A program made the translations under genes and the position numbers. Below are positions 1-8,906 of a stretch of DNA of 25,749 bases, one piece after another. The notes under the pieces were generated by a model. The model searched no databases and was not told the DNA's origin. It was given only the letters and a program-made list of their open reading frames with translations. Source of the stretch: Saprospiraceae bacterium UBA3362 (GTDB lineage: Bacteria > Bacteroidota > Bacteroidia > Chitinophagales > Saprospiraceae); the NCBI GenBank assembly GCA_002360455.1, contig DEQQ01000002.1, forward strand, positions 1-25,749, in the 5' to 3' direction. The first letter of the stretch is position 1. The number at the start of each line of letters is the position of its first letter.

Positions 1-120
1 AATCACTTTATTGAGAATGTGGCAATGAAAATTTTTATTTGGTAAAGCAATATATAAAATATGTATTTTAGCCTCAACTTTGGTTTTGGGTTTGCCATCT
101 TACTCAAAGCCAAAGAGAGT

Positions 121-225
121 TCTTTGCGTGAGGAGGCTGGAAGGCTTGGTGCAAAGCACCGAACCCGAATGGGTGAGCCTGTAAGACTCCGACCACTCCG
201 GAAGGGAGTGGTCACGCCCAAAACA
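121..225 (-). repeat. Structured intergenic repeat, left copy
   Basis: Read on the minus strand, the element opens with TGTTTTGGGCGTGACC and ends near CTCACGCAAAGA. It contains a perfect 9-bp hairpin (plus-strand arms 191-199 and 205-213, loop GGAAG) and a 5-bp hairpin (148-152 with 156-160). The 16-base opening matches the element at 3099 at 15 of 16 positions, and both continue into a GC-rich hairpin that starts with GACC. The general plan (GGGCGTG, GC-rich hairpin, further small hairpins, CTCACGCAAA) is one I associate with dispersed intergenic repeats in Bacteroidota genomes; that is recall, not a search. The element ends 38 bp before the receptor start codon, so it may lie in that gene's leader. 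Small open frames on either strand across it look spurious. Confidence 0.65.
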
Positions 226-263
226 ATGTATTTATTTTTTCATTCAAACAAACTTAAACGAAT

Positions 264-3038
264 ATGAAATTTTTACAAAGCTTGCTCTTTTTTATGTTCT
301 CTTTTGTTAGCCTGTGGGCTCAGGAGATGACCATAACAGGTAAAATTATGGACTCGAAAGACAACTCTCCGATTATCGGGGCAACAGTTACCATTCTCAA
401 CACAACGCGAGGAACGGTATCTGATGCCGACGGAAAGTTTTCTATCCTGGCTCCAAGAAATTCTAATCTTCAAGTATCCTATGTAGGATATGGTACACAG
501 GTTGTCTCAGTAACAACCAATGACCAGCTCAGCATTCTAATGTCAGAAGCTGCAAGATCTTTGGATCAGGTTGTGGTATTAGGGACAAGAAAACAGGGTA
601 GAGTGGCCATGGAAACACCCGTTCCTGTAGATGTCATCTCGACAAAACAAGTGATGGCAACTACCGCAAGAATGGATCTCACCTCTGTGATGAGCTATGC
701 CACGCCTTCATTAAATTACAATAAACAATCAGGATCGGATGGGGCAGATCATATCGATCTAGCTACACTGAGAGGCTTAGGCCCGGATCAATCTTTGGTT
801 TTGATCAATGGCAAAAGAAGACATCAAACGGCTTTTGTTTCTGTGTTTGGAACAAGAGGCCGAGGCAATTCAGGCACAGATCTTAATGCCATTCCTGCAG
901 CAGCCATTGACAGAGTAGAAATATTACGAGACGGAGCATCCGCCCAATACGGTTCGGATGCAATCGCAGGCGTTATGAATCTCATATTGAAAAAAAATAA
1001 AGGATTGACAGCCAATGTTGGATACTCGGCCTATTACGATCCTCAGTTCAATCCGGCATTTAAGACTGAGTTAGGCCAATACATTTATGAAAATAAATTG
1101 GATGGAAATTTTTTAGCGGCAGATCTTAATTACGGGATAGGCTTAGGAAAAGAAAATTCTTTTTGCAATATTACACTGAACTACAACAGTCTGGCAAAAA
1201 CGTACAGACAGTCTCTAGATCAAAATTTTGCAAATGATTACGGTTTGCCTGTGAATATTTACAGAAGAGCTCATGGAGATGGTTCTTTGAATTCATACGG
1301 CGCGTTTCTGAATGCAGAATATCCTCTGTCAAATAATCTTAGTGTGTACGCCAACGGGGGTTATAACAGTAAGAATGCAGACGCTTATGCATTCACCAGA
1401 AACTTTTCTGCAAGACCGGATAGATTTGTTACAAATGCCAATGGTGATTTGGTTCGTGTAGATGGAATTATTATGGACTCCAAAGAGACAGAAACAGCAG
1501 GAGCAGATCAATTTTTTAATCCACATATTCAGACTGAAGTATCAGACCTAAGTGCAACGATCGGACTTAAGCGATCTACAGAAAAGGGTTGGTCATGGGA
1601 TCTGAGTAATGTTATAGGAAAAAACAATTTCCATTTTTTTGGCGACAAAACATTTAATGCATCTCTTAATGATCCAAATAAAACCCATTTTGATGATGGC
1701 GGTTTCAGCTTCCTTCAAAATACAAGTAACTTTAACCTGAGCAAACCATTTCAAGTTCTATCAGGACTTAATCTTGCAGCAGGAGCAGAATTTAGATTGG
1801 AGAAATACAATTTGTTTGCAGGAGAAGAAGCGTCTTATAAAAATTATGACGAAAATAAAGCAACAGGTTCTCAAGGATTTCCAGGGTATCAACCATCAGA
1901 TGAGGTTGACGCAAGCAGAACTGCCGTTGGAGCTTATTTAGAAGCAGAATTGGATGTAACAAAACGATGGTTGCTCGATGCTGCAGTTCGTGCAGAAAAT
2001 TACAGTGATTTTGGTTTTACCTCAAACTACAAACTTGCAACAAGATATAAAGTACAAGATAATATGAACGTGAGAGCGTCCATTTCTACAGGATTCAGAG
2101 CTCCATCACTTCAGCAAGTCAATTTTTCCAGCACATTCACAACAGTGCAAGGAGGAAAAATTTCAGAGGTTAAACTTGCACCAAACTACAGCAGCATAAC
2201 AAAAGCAGCAGGCATCCCGGAACTCAAGCAAGAAAGATCTCTCAACTTTAGTTTAGGAAGCAGTTTTAGAATGAATAAAAATTTAAATATCACTTATGAT
2301 TTTTATTATGTTCGCATCAAAGACAGAGTAGTTCTTTCAGGACAATTTGATGCAGAAGACGACAATTTAAATTCTGCGTTTACTTCAGAACTTAAAAAAC
2401 TTAATGTTGCACTAGCTCAATTTTTTGCCAATGCCGTCAACACAACCAACAAAGGAGTAGATGTTGTATTAGATTATTCTAAAGCATGGAATAAGAGCAA
2501 TTTAAAATTGATCGCTGCAGGAAACTTCCAAATCATGAGTATTGATAAAATCAATGTCCCTGATTCTCTCAACGATAATCAATCAAGAGAAAAACAATTT
2601 TTGAGTGATCGTGAGCAGGCTTTCATTCTTGCTTCTGCACCCAACACAAAGATGGCTTTTACAGCAGACTACCGTTGTGGCAAATGGGGCGTTGGAGCAA
2701 GATTAACCCACTTTGGCGCAGTAAAGATTCTTGGATATGGTGTGGATGGATTGGGTATTGACCCTCAAATTCCGTCTGACGATTCTCCTACCGCAGTAAA
2801 AGATGAATATCATTATGGAGCAAAATGGGTTACTGACTTATTCATCAGTTTTAGACCTGTTAAGTCCATAGGAATCAATCTTGGAGTCGATAATATTTTC
2901 AATATTCATCCCGATCTTGGTGCTGTAGCCGGTGCAAAATGGTGGGCTTTCAATAACGAAACAGGTGGACCATGGGATGCCGTACAAATGGGAGGAAACG
3001 GAAGAAGATTGTTTGCAAGAATAAGCTACAGCTTCTAA
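264..3038 (+). CDS. TonB-dependent outer-membrane receptor
   Basis: The 924-residue protein has a signal peptide (residues 1-19, ending SLWA before Q20). A carboxypeptidase-regulatory-like domain spans about 22-100 (ITGKIMD...SPIIGATV, ...VSDADGKF, ...VSYVGYGTQ). A plug domain follows at about 105-245, with VVVLGTRKQGR, then RGLGPDQSLVLINGKRRH and ILRDGASAQYGSDAIAGVMN. The remainder is a long beta-barrel closing with FARISYSF, a C-terminal aromatic residue typical of outer-membrane barrels. By family, it imports a ligand across the outer membrane using TonB-ExbBD energy. The plug resembles the iron-complex/cobalamin class rather than SusC, and no SusD gene lies nearby, so the substrate is unknown. 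The gene stands alone on its strand, between two inverted structured repeats. The ATG start is directly followed by the signal peptide. Confidence 0.93.
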   Translation: MKFLQSLLFFMFSFVSLWAQEMTITGKIMDSKDNSPIIGATVTILNTTRGTVSDADGKFSILAPRNSNLQVSYVGYGTQVVSVTTNDQLSILMSEAARSLDQVVVLGTRKQGRVAMETPVPVDVISTKQVMATTARMDLTSVMSYATPSLNYNKQSGSDGADHIDLATLRGLGPDQSLVLINGKRRHQTAFVSVFGTRGRGNSGTDLNAIPAAAIDRVEILRDGASAQYGSDAIAGVMNLILKKNKGLTANVGYSAYYDPQFNPAFKTELGQYIYENKLDGNFLAADLNYGIGLGKENSFCNITLNYNSLAKTYRQSLDQNFANDYGLPVNIYRRAHGDGSLNSYGAFLNAEYPLSNNLSVYANGGYNSKNADAYAFTRNFSARPDRFVTNANGDLVRVDGIIMDSKETETAGADQFFNPHIQTEVSDLSATIGLKRSTEKGWSWDLSNVIGKNNFHFFGDKTFNASLNDPNKTHFDDGGFSFLQNTSNFNLSKPFQVLSGLNLAAGAEFRLEKYNLFAGEEASYKNYDENKATGSQGFPGYQPSDEVDASRTAVGAYLEAELDVTKRWLLDAAVRAENYSDFGFTSNYKLATRYKVQDNMNVRASISTGFRAPSLQQVNFSSTFTTVQGGKISEVKLAPNYSSITKAAGIPELKQERSLNFSLGSSFRMNKNLNITYDFYYVRIKDRVVLSGQFDAEDDNLNSAFTSELKKLNVALAQFFANAVNTTNKGVDVVLDYSKAWNKSNLKLIAAGNFQIMSIDKINVPDSLNDNQSREKQFLSDREQAFILASAPNTKMAFTADYRCGKWGVGARLTHFGAVKILGYGVDGLGIDPQIPSDDSPTAVKDEYHYGAKWVTDLFISFRPVKSIGINLGVDNIFNIHPDLGAVAGAKWWAFNNETGGPWDAVQMGGNGRRLFARISYSF

Positions 3039-3098
3039 AAAATACACGACCCCTTCTACAAAAAAAATGAAATTGAAAACCCAAGTAATGAAATAAAA

Positions 3099-3216
3099 TG
3101 TTTTGGGCATGACCCGCCAAAAATTGGCGGGTCGGTCCATTACGGAGTTCGCTTTGCTCCGTCTTCCTGCGCCTTTGGCGCATCCAGACCAAGTCCTTCA
3201 TGCACCTCAAGCAGTG
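3099..3216 (+). repeat. Structured intergenic repeat, right copy
   Basis: The element opens with TGTTTTGGGCATGACC and holds three hairpins in a row. The first is a perfect 10-bp stem (3111-3120 with 3124-3133, loop AAA). The second has a 6-bp stem, ACGGAG/CTCCGT (3142-3147 with 3157-3162). The third has a 6-bp stem, TGCGCC/GGCGCA (3168-3173 with 3177-3182). The end, CACCTCAAGCAGTG, resembles CTCCTCACGCAAAG in the left copy. The first stem differs in sequence from the left copy but keeps its pairing and flanks, which suggests conserved structure rather than conserved sequence. It sits about 60 bp past the receptor stop codon. No T tract follows the stems, so it is not an ordinary intrinsic terminator. 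The right boundary is approximate. Confidence 0.65.
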
Positions 3217-3702
3217 ATCATAGAAACAGTTTTTTTTATTTATTAATCCTTTGATATTGAATATCGGAGTAAATGATTTACTTCATTTTGCTGTGTCTAT
3301 TTTAGCTTGTTTGATGTTGCTGATCCGGTGGCCATTTTTTATTTATAAAAGCTATCCTGAAATAGCTTGACAAGAATATCTGTTTTACCTCAATTATTTT
3401 TTAGAAGTTATTGAAGGACACTCCGAGACAGTCAATATTTTTTGTCGGAATTGTTTAATCCTTAAGGACAAAGACAGCTCTGTTGATAGTTGTGGAAGTT
3501 AATATTCTAACGTCAAAAACACAGTTTAAAAATCATGTTTTACGACTTTTAATTGCAATAATAGCAACATCAAGATAAACAATATTGGTATACAGTAAAA
3601 CAAAACACAGAGTTGTATAAGGCTGTCGAAAATTGATTCAAAGACAATATTGTCGCCTTCAACCTCAATGGATTTCATTATGAGGTTCTTTTAATTTTTA
3701 CA
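3217..3702. other. Intergenic region without a recognisable gene
   Basis: These roughly 490 AT-rich bases lie between the receptor-side repeat and the 3' end of the esterase gene. Frames on both strands are broken by stops and I recognise no degraded protein in them. A 7-bp hairpin (AAGCTAT at 3349-3355, ATAGCTT at 3362-3368) and a second one at 3661-3687 are visible. The length would allow a small RNA, but nothing in the sequence shows one directly. Confidence 0.5.
3661..3690 (+). terminator. Weak terminator-like hairpin
   Basis: A perfect 7-bp stem (AACCTCA at 3661-3667, TGAGGTT at 3681-3687) with a 13-base loop is followed on the plus strand by CTTTTAATTTTT. In that direction it could stop read-through from the receptor gene before it becomes antisense to the esterase. 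On the minus strand no T tract follows, so it is not a good terminator for the esterase. The long loop and distance from the receptor gene keep this weak. Confidence 0.25.
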
Positions 3703-5145
3703 TCAGAGCTTAATTATTTTTTTAACAAAACTATGAGAGTGATTTTGACCAAATTTAATAAAATAGACTCCGGCAGGCAAATCCGACAAATCTATTTTTA
3801 CAAAAGAGGATTGAACGTTGGGAATGAATTTTATTACTTGAAGATCCACATTGTAGAGTTGAATAGAAGGAATGTTATTCTCCCAAGATTTGGGAAATCT
3901 TATTTCTACACTATTTTGAACAGGATTAGGGATCACAATTACAGATTCTTCTTTGTAAGCATCATCACTGTTTACAGAGGTACATGGTCCGGGAGTGCTT
4001 ACATAACTTGCAAAAAATTTGGCCATATTAAGCTCTCTTAAATTGCGGTTATCGTAAGCATGACATGGTTTATTCAATTGATCTGCGCAACTGCCATCAC
4101 CAAACAAAAAATTGTACGGAAAATTAATATTACCGTATTCTTCTTTGATGGTGTAACCATAGTTGAATGTTTTATTGAAATTTGAAAAAGCACGACTACC
4201 ATAAATTTTTGCATTGGTATTACTCAAAGAAACACAACCTCCTTGAACCATACACCAAGACAAACCCCAAAAGAAGGCGCCTGAATCAATTGGAACAATA
4301 ATATCACAGGGTTGATGAAAAGAGTAAATGACAGGTTTCTGTTTTCCGGCTGGAGATTTTTTAAGTAAGTCAGATAGCATTCCTCCAAAAATATTGCCAA
4401 CACCTTTGATCACATAAGCAGGAGCGTTAGGCTCAATATTTCCATCAATACTGCCTAAATCATGTCTTGGTATATTACCTACAGGAAAGGTCTTGTTTTG
4501 ATTATAAATGCATGGTAAGTTTTTGATATGAGGAGTAGGTGCGTCAGCAATTGTGTAAGCTTCTTTAGGTTTTTCAGACTCAAGATCTAACAAGGCTACA
4601 CCGAGTGAGGTAAAAGCACCGGCACTTTCGCCACAGACAAATACATTGGTCTCGTCTATATTTAAGACTTCTTTTTTGTTGATAAGAAAACGAAGAGCTC
4701 CTTTTGCATCTTGAACCGCTCTAAAATAGGACCTATACCATTCTGCGCTGTCCGTCGCAAGCAAACAGGGATAATCGGGATTGAGATTACATTCAATTCT
4801 TCTATTGCTTGAAATCATTCCCAATCTATACTCAATACTTGCAGTGACATAACCTCTTTGTGCAAATTTTTTACAGAGAGCTTGAATGCTTGGGTCATTT
4901 TTATTTCCGGCAATAAATCCGCCCCCATGAATCCACAGCATCAATGGCCATTTTTTCGAAGCACTATTAGCGGGACATTTTGGAATAAAAATATCCATGT
5001 GATGGGTTTCAAGTTCGCCAACAAGATTGGTGGACTGACCATAGCTCACATTAAGAACGCTGTCATAAGAATAATTTAAGTCAACCCATTGCTGAGAAAA
5101 CAATGCTGTGGTAACGAAGGATAAGGCAAGGACTAATTTTTGCAT
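3703..5145 (-). CDS. Secreted carboxylesterase-type alpha/beta hydrolase with T9SS sorting domain
   Basis: The 480-residue protein starts with a signal peptide (MQKLVLALSFVTTALFSQ). The hydrolase domain covers about 45-385. It has the oxyanion motif HGGG at 73-76, the nucleophile elbow GESAG at 172-176 (Ser174), a candidate acid in HQPCDIIVP (Asp281) and a candidate catalytic His in PCHAYD (His362). Residues 403-480 form a type-A sorting domain: IPNPVQNSVEI, then DLPAGVYFIKF and a basic tail, KKIIKL. The parts together indicate an esterase or lipase exported by Sec, passed through the T9SS and released or anchored at the surface. Many cysteines suggest disulfides, as expected outside the cytoplasm. 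The natural ester is not evident. The gene follows metF by 92 bp on the same strand; the functions look unrelated. Confidence 0.85.
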   Translation of the reverse strand: MQKLVLALSFVTTALFSQQWVDLNYSYDSVLNVSYGQSTNLVGELETHHMDIFIPKCPANSASKKWPLMLWIHGGGFIAGNKNDPSIQALCKKFAQRGYVTASIEYRLGMISSNRRIECNLNPDYPCLLATDSAEWYRSYFRAVQDAKGALRFLINKKEVLNIDETNVFVCGESAGAFTSLGVALLDLESEKPKEAYTIADAPTPHIKNLPCIYNQNKTFPVGNIPRHDLGSIDGNIEPNAPAYVIKGVGNIFGGMLSDLLKKSPAGKQKPVIYSFHQPCDIIVPIDSGAFFWGLSWCMVQGGCVSLSNTNAKIYGSRAFSNFNKTFNYGYTIKEEYGNINFPYNFLFGDGSCADQLNKPCHAYDNRNLRELNMAKFFASYVSTPGPCTSVNSDDAYKEESVIVIPNPVQNSVEIRFPKSWENNIPSIQLYNVDLQVIKFIPNVQSSFVKIDLSDLPAGVYFIKFGQNHSHSFVKKIIKL

Positions 5146-5237
5146 TATTTATTGAATTTAAAGTATACTATTTCTAAAAGATTCTCTATTTACAAACATA
5201 AAAAAAACAGGCTCCTTTCTAAAAAATGGGGCTAACA

Positions 5238-6194
5238 TTAGCACACTTTTTCACATACTTTTTTTATCAATTCAGAATCGCTCATGGTATAAAAATGAAT
5301 ACAGGGAACCCCTGCCTTTTTTAATTCGAGTGATTGTGCTATACACCATTCTACACCAATTTCTTTAACGGCTTCTTCGGTTTTGGCTTTTTGAATAGAT
5401 TTAACCAGCTCGTCGGGAAGTTCTATATAAAAATGGCGGGGAATAGAATTGAGCTGATATTTTTTAGTTAGTGGCTTCAGTCCCGGCACGATAGGAACAT
5501 TAATTCCTTCTTTCCTGCAAGCCTCTACAAAACTAAAAAACTTTTCGTTATTAAAAAACATTTGAGTCACGATATAGTCAGCACCGGCATCAATTTTTTT
5601 CTTTAAATATTTCATATCAGATTTTAAGCTTGGAGCTTCAAAATGTTTTTCGGGATACCCTGCAACACCGATACAAAAATCCATAGGCTCTGCTTTCTCA
5701 ATATTGGAATCTAAGTAGGAGCCTTGATTCATTGACGCAATTTGCTTTACCAAATCAAGAGCATACTCATTTCCTCCCGGCTCAGGAACAAATTTTTCAT
5801 CAAACTTTCTTGCATCGCCACGTAGGGCTAAAATATTTTTAATGTTGAGAAAATTAAGTTCAATCAATGCATTTTCAGTGTCTTCTTTTGTAAATCCTCC
5901 ACAGATCAAATGGGGTACAGCTTCTACCCCATAATGATTCATAAGAGCCGCACAAATTCCCACTGTTCCGGGTCGTTTTCTTATTGCTACTTTTTGGTAA
6001 TAGCCGGAGGGATGTTGATGATAGATAAATTCTTCCCGATGATAAGTTACATCAATAAACGGAGGCTTAAATTCCATCAAGGGATCCAAAGCCTCATAAA
6101 GCGATTTTATGCTTCCTCCTTTAAGCGGCGGAAGAACTTCAAAAGATACGAACGTCTTGTTTTTATTTTTTTCAAAAAACTCTGTTACTCTCAT
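5238..6194 (-). CDS. metF: 5,10-methylenetetrahydrofolate reductase
   Basis: This cytoplasmic FAD enzyme reduces 5,10-methylene-THF to 5-methyl-THF, which supplies the methyl group for methionine synthesis. The 318-residue protein shows the family motifs in order: SFEVLPP near the N-terminus (Glu19 in the position of the catalytic glutamate), FIDVTYHREEF, VPHLICGGFT, NILALRGD, FCIGVAGYPEKH, the block DAGADYIVTQMFFN and VPIVPGLKPL. An open frame reaches TTG at 6203, but I choose the ATG at 6194 (MRVTEFFEKNKNKTF) because the upstream TTG is part of a promoter-like motif and the family normally begins just before this point. The length is usual for a bacterial MetF. No metH or other methionine gene is next to it. 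Confidence 0.96.
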   Translation of the reverse strand: MRVTEFFEKNKNKTFVSFEVLPPLKGGSIKSLYEALDPLMEFKPPFIDVTYHREEFIYHQHPSGYYQKVAIRKRPGTVGICAALMNHYGVEAVPHLICGGFTKEDTENALIELNFLNIKNILALRGDARKFDEKFVPEPGGNEYALDLVKQIASMNQGSYLDSNIEKAEPMDFCIGVAGYPEKHFEAPSLKSDMKYLKKKIDAGADYIVTQMFFNNEKFFSFVEACRKEGINVPIVPGLKPLTKKYQLNSIPRHFYIELPDELVKSIQKAKTEEAVKEIGVEWCIAQSLELKKAGVPCIHFYTMSDSELIKKVCEKVC

Positions 6195-6200
6195 TGGAAT

Positions 6201-6230
6201 CAAATTGTATTTTATTCAAAGCGAAACAAA
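6201..6230 (-). promoter_or_regulatory. Candidate metF promoter
   Basis: On the minus strand TTTG (6227-6230) is followed after 17 bases by TACAATTTG (6201-6209). This resembles the Bacteroidota promoter pair (TTTG near -33, TAnnTTTG near -7), with one extra base inside the -7 element. The motif ends six bases before the preferred ATG, so the transcript would have almost no leader. It contains the alternative upstream TTG codon, which argues against that start. Confidence 0.3.
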
Positions 6231-6422
6231 TGCCTTGCACAAATGTAAAGGGAATTCAACTAAACTAATAGACTCTGTCCGAATTATTGCCAATACCAAA
6301 ATTAAATAGATTCCTTTTTAGTATTAAAAACGAGAAATTCACCTATGCTATTGGACAATAATATAAAATTATTGTCAAAAAATTATTAAATTTACAAATC
6401 AAATTGGTTGATTACAATTACT

Positions 6423-8822
6423 ATGGAATCTTCTTTTCCGTTCATTTATTTTAAAAATACAGTTCAAAGTATTTTGATTATTATATTGATAATCAGCAAT
6501 GTATATGCTCAAACCTCTTATCGGATGAGTCTGGTATCAAGAACGGAGATCCCTGAATTGTCCAGCAGCATATGGGGTTACACAGACTCTAAGGGCGAAG
6601 AATTTGCATTGATTGGTACAAGAGAAGGTTTAAAAGTTTATAGCTTAAAAACTCCTGAATCTCCGGAATTAATGGGATTCATCAAAGGAACTTTCTCGCC
6701 ATGGAGAGAGCTCAAGACATACAAACAATACGCCTACATCGTTACTGAACATGAAGATGGCTTGCTTATTGTTAATTTAGAAAGTCCTCGGGACAGTCTG
6801 CCGTTCGTTTTTCGTAAAAAATATTATAAAAAAAACACAGACAGTATAGAGGTCAAAACTTCTCATACGATTTTCATTAACGAGCGCGGATATTGCTTTT
6901 TAGCAGGAGCTGCTCCTAATGGGTATTCTTGCACAATTCTGGATTTAAACAAAGACCCTTGGCAACCGGAGGTGGCAGCTGTATTGAATAAGGAATATTT
7001 TCATGAAGTATTTGCAACTGCAGACACACTGTATAGTGCAGAATTATTTAACGGAACAGTGGGGATATGGAATATATCCGATATAGAAAACCCCGAGAAG
7101 ATCAATGAAGCAAGAACGAATTCACATTTTACACATGCGGTTTGGAAGGAAAAAAATAGATCAATATTGTATTCTGCAGACGAAGTCTCCTCGGCATTTG
7201 TAGAATCTTGGGATATTTCAAATCCGCATAGAGTCAAACTTCTTGATCAATTTAAAGTAGACAATAATAGAATAAAAAATATTATTCCTCACAATGTATT
7301 TCATAAAGATTCTTTCTTGTTTGTGTCCTATTATACAGAAGGCATTCGTGTATTAAATACAAGTTATCCCTACAATCTCGTGGAAGTAGCATATTATGAC
7401 ACTTATGAAAAAGCAGAGGGAGGCTTTCACGGATGCTGGAGCATTTATCCTTTTTTTAACTCAGGCTTGATTATTGCTTCAGATATTGAAAATGGACTTT
7501 TTGTTTTAAAAATGGATAAAACTCAGGCTTCCTATCTTGAGGCTATTGTTGTTGATAAAAAATCAAAGCAGCCTATAGCCAATGCAGCCTTAAAAATAAA
7601 AACAACTCAAAGAGAAAATACAGAACAAACCGATAATTTGGGTAGATTTTATACCGGAAGCAGTGAACCGGAGACAATTCAAATTGAAATAAAGAAATTA
7701 GGTTATTTTACATTAAATACCACTGTACAGCTTTCAGAACAAAGCATCCAAAGAGATACTTTTTATTTGGAAGCGAAACCTCAATTTGATTTTACAACCA
7801 ATTTGAAAGATTTTAAAACTGGAGAAAAAATTTCTGAAGCTAATTGTAAATTGATAGCAGAAGATGTAGTCTATGACCAAACTAAATCTGAAAATGGAAT
7901 TATTGTGTTTGAGAAAGTTTATGAAAATCAATATCAATTAATTTGTGGAAAATGGTCTTATGATTATGCTGTAGATCAAATTTATTTAAATGAAAATAAG
8001 GAGTTGAACTATACATTGGATAAGGCTTACAGAGATGATATTGTATTTCAATATCCATGGCAGATTACAACTCAAGATAGCTTTGTGAGCTGGAGGAGAA
8101 CCGACTTTTCAGATTTGAGAACTATAGTGTCAAATTATCCTTCAGCAGATCTCCCTAATGATTTTGGAAATAGTGCATTAATCACCACAAATTTTGATTA
8201 CAACTCTTCCAATTATAGGCTAAGAGGAGAAATGTTACTCAAGTCACCTCCAATGGATTTAAGAAATTCTACGGAGCTTAATTTAAACTATTCAGCTTGG
8301 GCTTATGGCGGCGGCGGTGGCGCAAAAATGCAAACTTTTCTACAGTTTGGAACTGAGCAATATTTTTTAGAACACATACCGCTCAATCTGTCCGGAAAAT
8401 TTAATCCCGAATCACATTACAAAATTAATATAGCTTCTAAGAAGAGAGATTCAGTGTATTTTGTTTTTCGCCTTTACAACAATCCTGACAGTATCGAAAC
8501 AGGAACTTCTCTCAGAGCTGCATTGGACGGATTTTATGCCATTGGAAACGAAACTCTTGCAGATCAAAAGGCACATCCAAAACAACAAAAACCGGGAATT
8601 ATTTTTCGGCAAATGGACCAAAAATTAGTCATCAGCCATCCACACCACGATCAACTTAACTGTACCATAATAAACGATATCGGACAGACTCTGTATTCCG
8701 GAAAATTAACTAACAGCGGACAAACCGAGATCTCAATAGATAAATTAAGAACAGGAAATTATATTGCCTTGATAGACCAAAAATATTCTTATTTATTCCA
8801 ATGGTTTGATAGGATTAAATAA
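6423..8822 (+). CDS. Secreted LVIVD-repeat (choice-of-anchor B) protein with T9SS sorting domain
   Basis: From the ATG at 6423 the protein has 799 residues; an in-frame TTG at 6408 would add five residues ahead of the signal peptide (hydrophobic core ILIIILIISNVYA). Residues about 35-375 are propeller-like LVIVD repeats of the choice-of-anchor-B kind: SSSIWGYTDSKGEEFALIGT, GLKVYSL, YAYIVTEHEDGLLIVNL, LFNGTVGIWNISD. A carboxypeptidase-regulatory-like domain follows (AIVVDKKSKQPIANAALKI...DNLGRFYTGS). Next comes a jelly-roll-like region near 540-705 containing AYGGGGGAKM. The last 65 or so residues form a type-A-like sorting domain (IINDIGQTLYSGKL...LRTGNYIALI). It is probably a T9SS-exported surface or released protein; its ligand and role are unknown. 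The next gene begins 84 bp downstream on the same strand. Confidence 0.8.
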   Translation: MESSFPFIYFKNTVQSILIIILIISNVYAQTSYRMSLVSRTEIPELSSSIWGYTDSKGEEFALIGTREGLKVYSLKTPESPELMGFIKGTFSPWRELKTYKQYAYIVTEHEDGLLIVNLESPRDSLPFVFRKKYYKKNTDSIEVKTSHTIFINERGYCFLAGAAPNGYSCTILDLNKDPWQPEVAAVLNKEYFHEVFATADTLYSAELFNGTVGIWNISDIENPEKINEARTNSHFTHAVWKEKNRSILYSADEVSSAFVESWDISNPHRVKLLDQFKVDNNRIKNIIPHNVFHKDSFLFVSYYTEGIRVLNTSYPYNLVEVAYYDTYEKAEGGFHGCWSIYPFFNSGLIIASDIENGLFVLKMDKTQASYLEAIVVDKKSKQPIANAALKIKTTQRENTEQTDNLGRFYTGSSEPETIQIEIKKLGYFTLNTTVQLSEQSIQRDTFYLEAKPQFDFTTNLKDFKTGEKISEANCKLIAEDVVYDQTKSENGIIVFEKVYENQYQLICGKWSYDYAVDQIYLNENKELNYTLDKAYRDDIVFQYPWQITTQDSFVSWRRTDFSDLRTIVSNYPSADLPNDFGNSALITTNFDYNSSNYRLRGEMLLKSPPMDLRNSTELNLNYSAWAYGGGGGAKMQTFLQFGTEQYFLEHIPLNLSGKFNPESHYKINIASKKRDSVYFVFRLYNNPDSIETGTSLRAALDGFYAIGNETLADQKAHPKQQKPGIIFRQMDQKLVISHPHHDQLNCTIINDIGQTLYSGKLTNSGQTEISIDKLRTGNYIALIDQKYSYLFQWFDRIK

Positions 8823-8894
8823 GCTACAATGAAGTGGATCGTTTAATTCAATGTTAAACTTTTTCAATATGATTAGAATATTCATAATATCTTC

Positions 8895-8902
8895 TAATTT
8901 TG
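8895..8902 (+). promoter_or_regulatory. Candidate -7 element of the DUF5916 gene
   Basis: TAATTTTG matches TAnnTTTG exactly and lies four bases before the ATG at 8907. I see no good TTG partner at the usual distance upstream. If used, the message would be leaderless or nearly so. Such short motifs arise by chance in AT-rich DNA. Confidence 0.25.
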
Positions 8903-8906
8903 ATCT

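Noticed and set aside
3..267. Open frames of about 70 residues on both strands at the left edge
   Set aside because: Both cross the structured repeat, translate to low-complexity or arbitrary sequence, have no recognisable domain, and owe their openness to the GC-rich hairpin stretch.
264..3038. SusC-type polysaccharide receptor
   Set aside because: There is no adjacent SusD gene and the plug motifs (RGLGPDQSLVLINGKRRH) fit the iron-complex/cobalamin receptor class better.
2838..3210. Minus-strand frames of 86-100 residues over the end of the receptor gene and the right repeat
   Set aside because: They overlap each other, the receptor coding sequence and the repeat, and their translations resemble no protein family.
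3217..3702. Decayed gene or small RNA in the longest gap
   Set aside because: No frame shows a protein resemblance on either strand, and the hairpins seen are too weak to claim an RNA gene.
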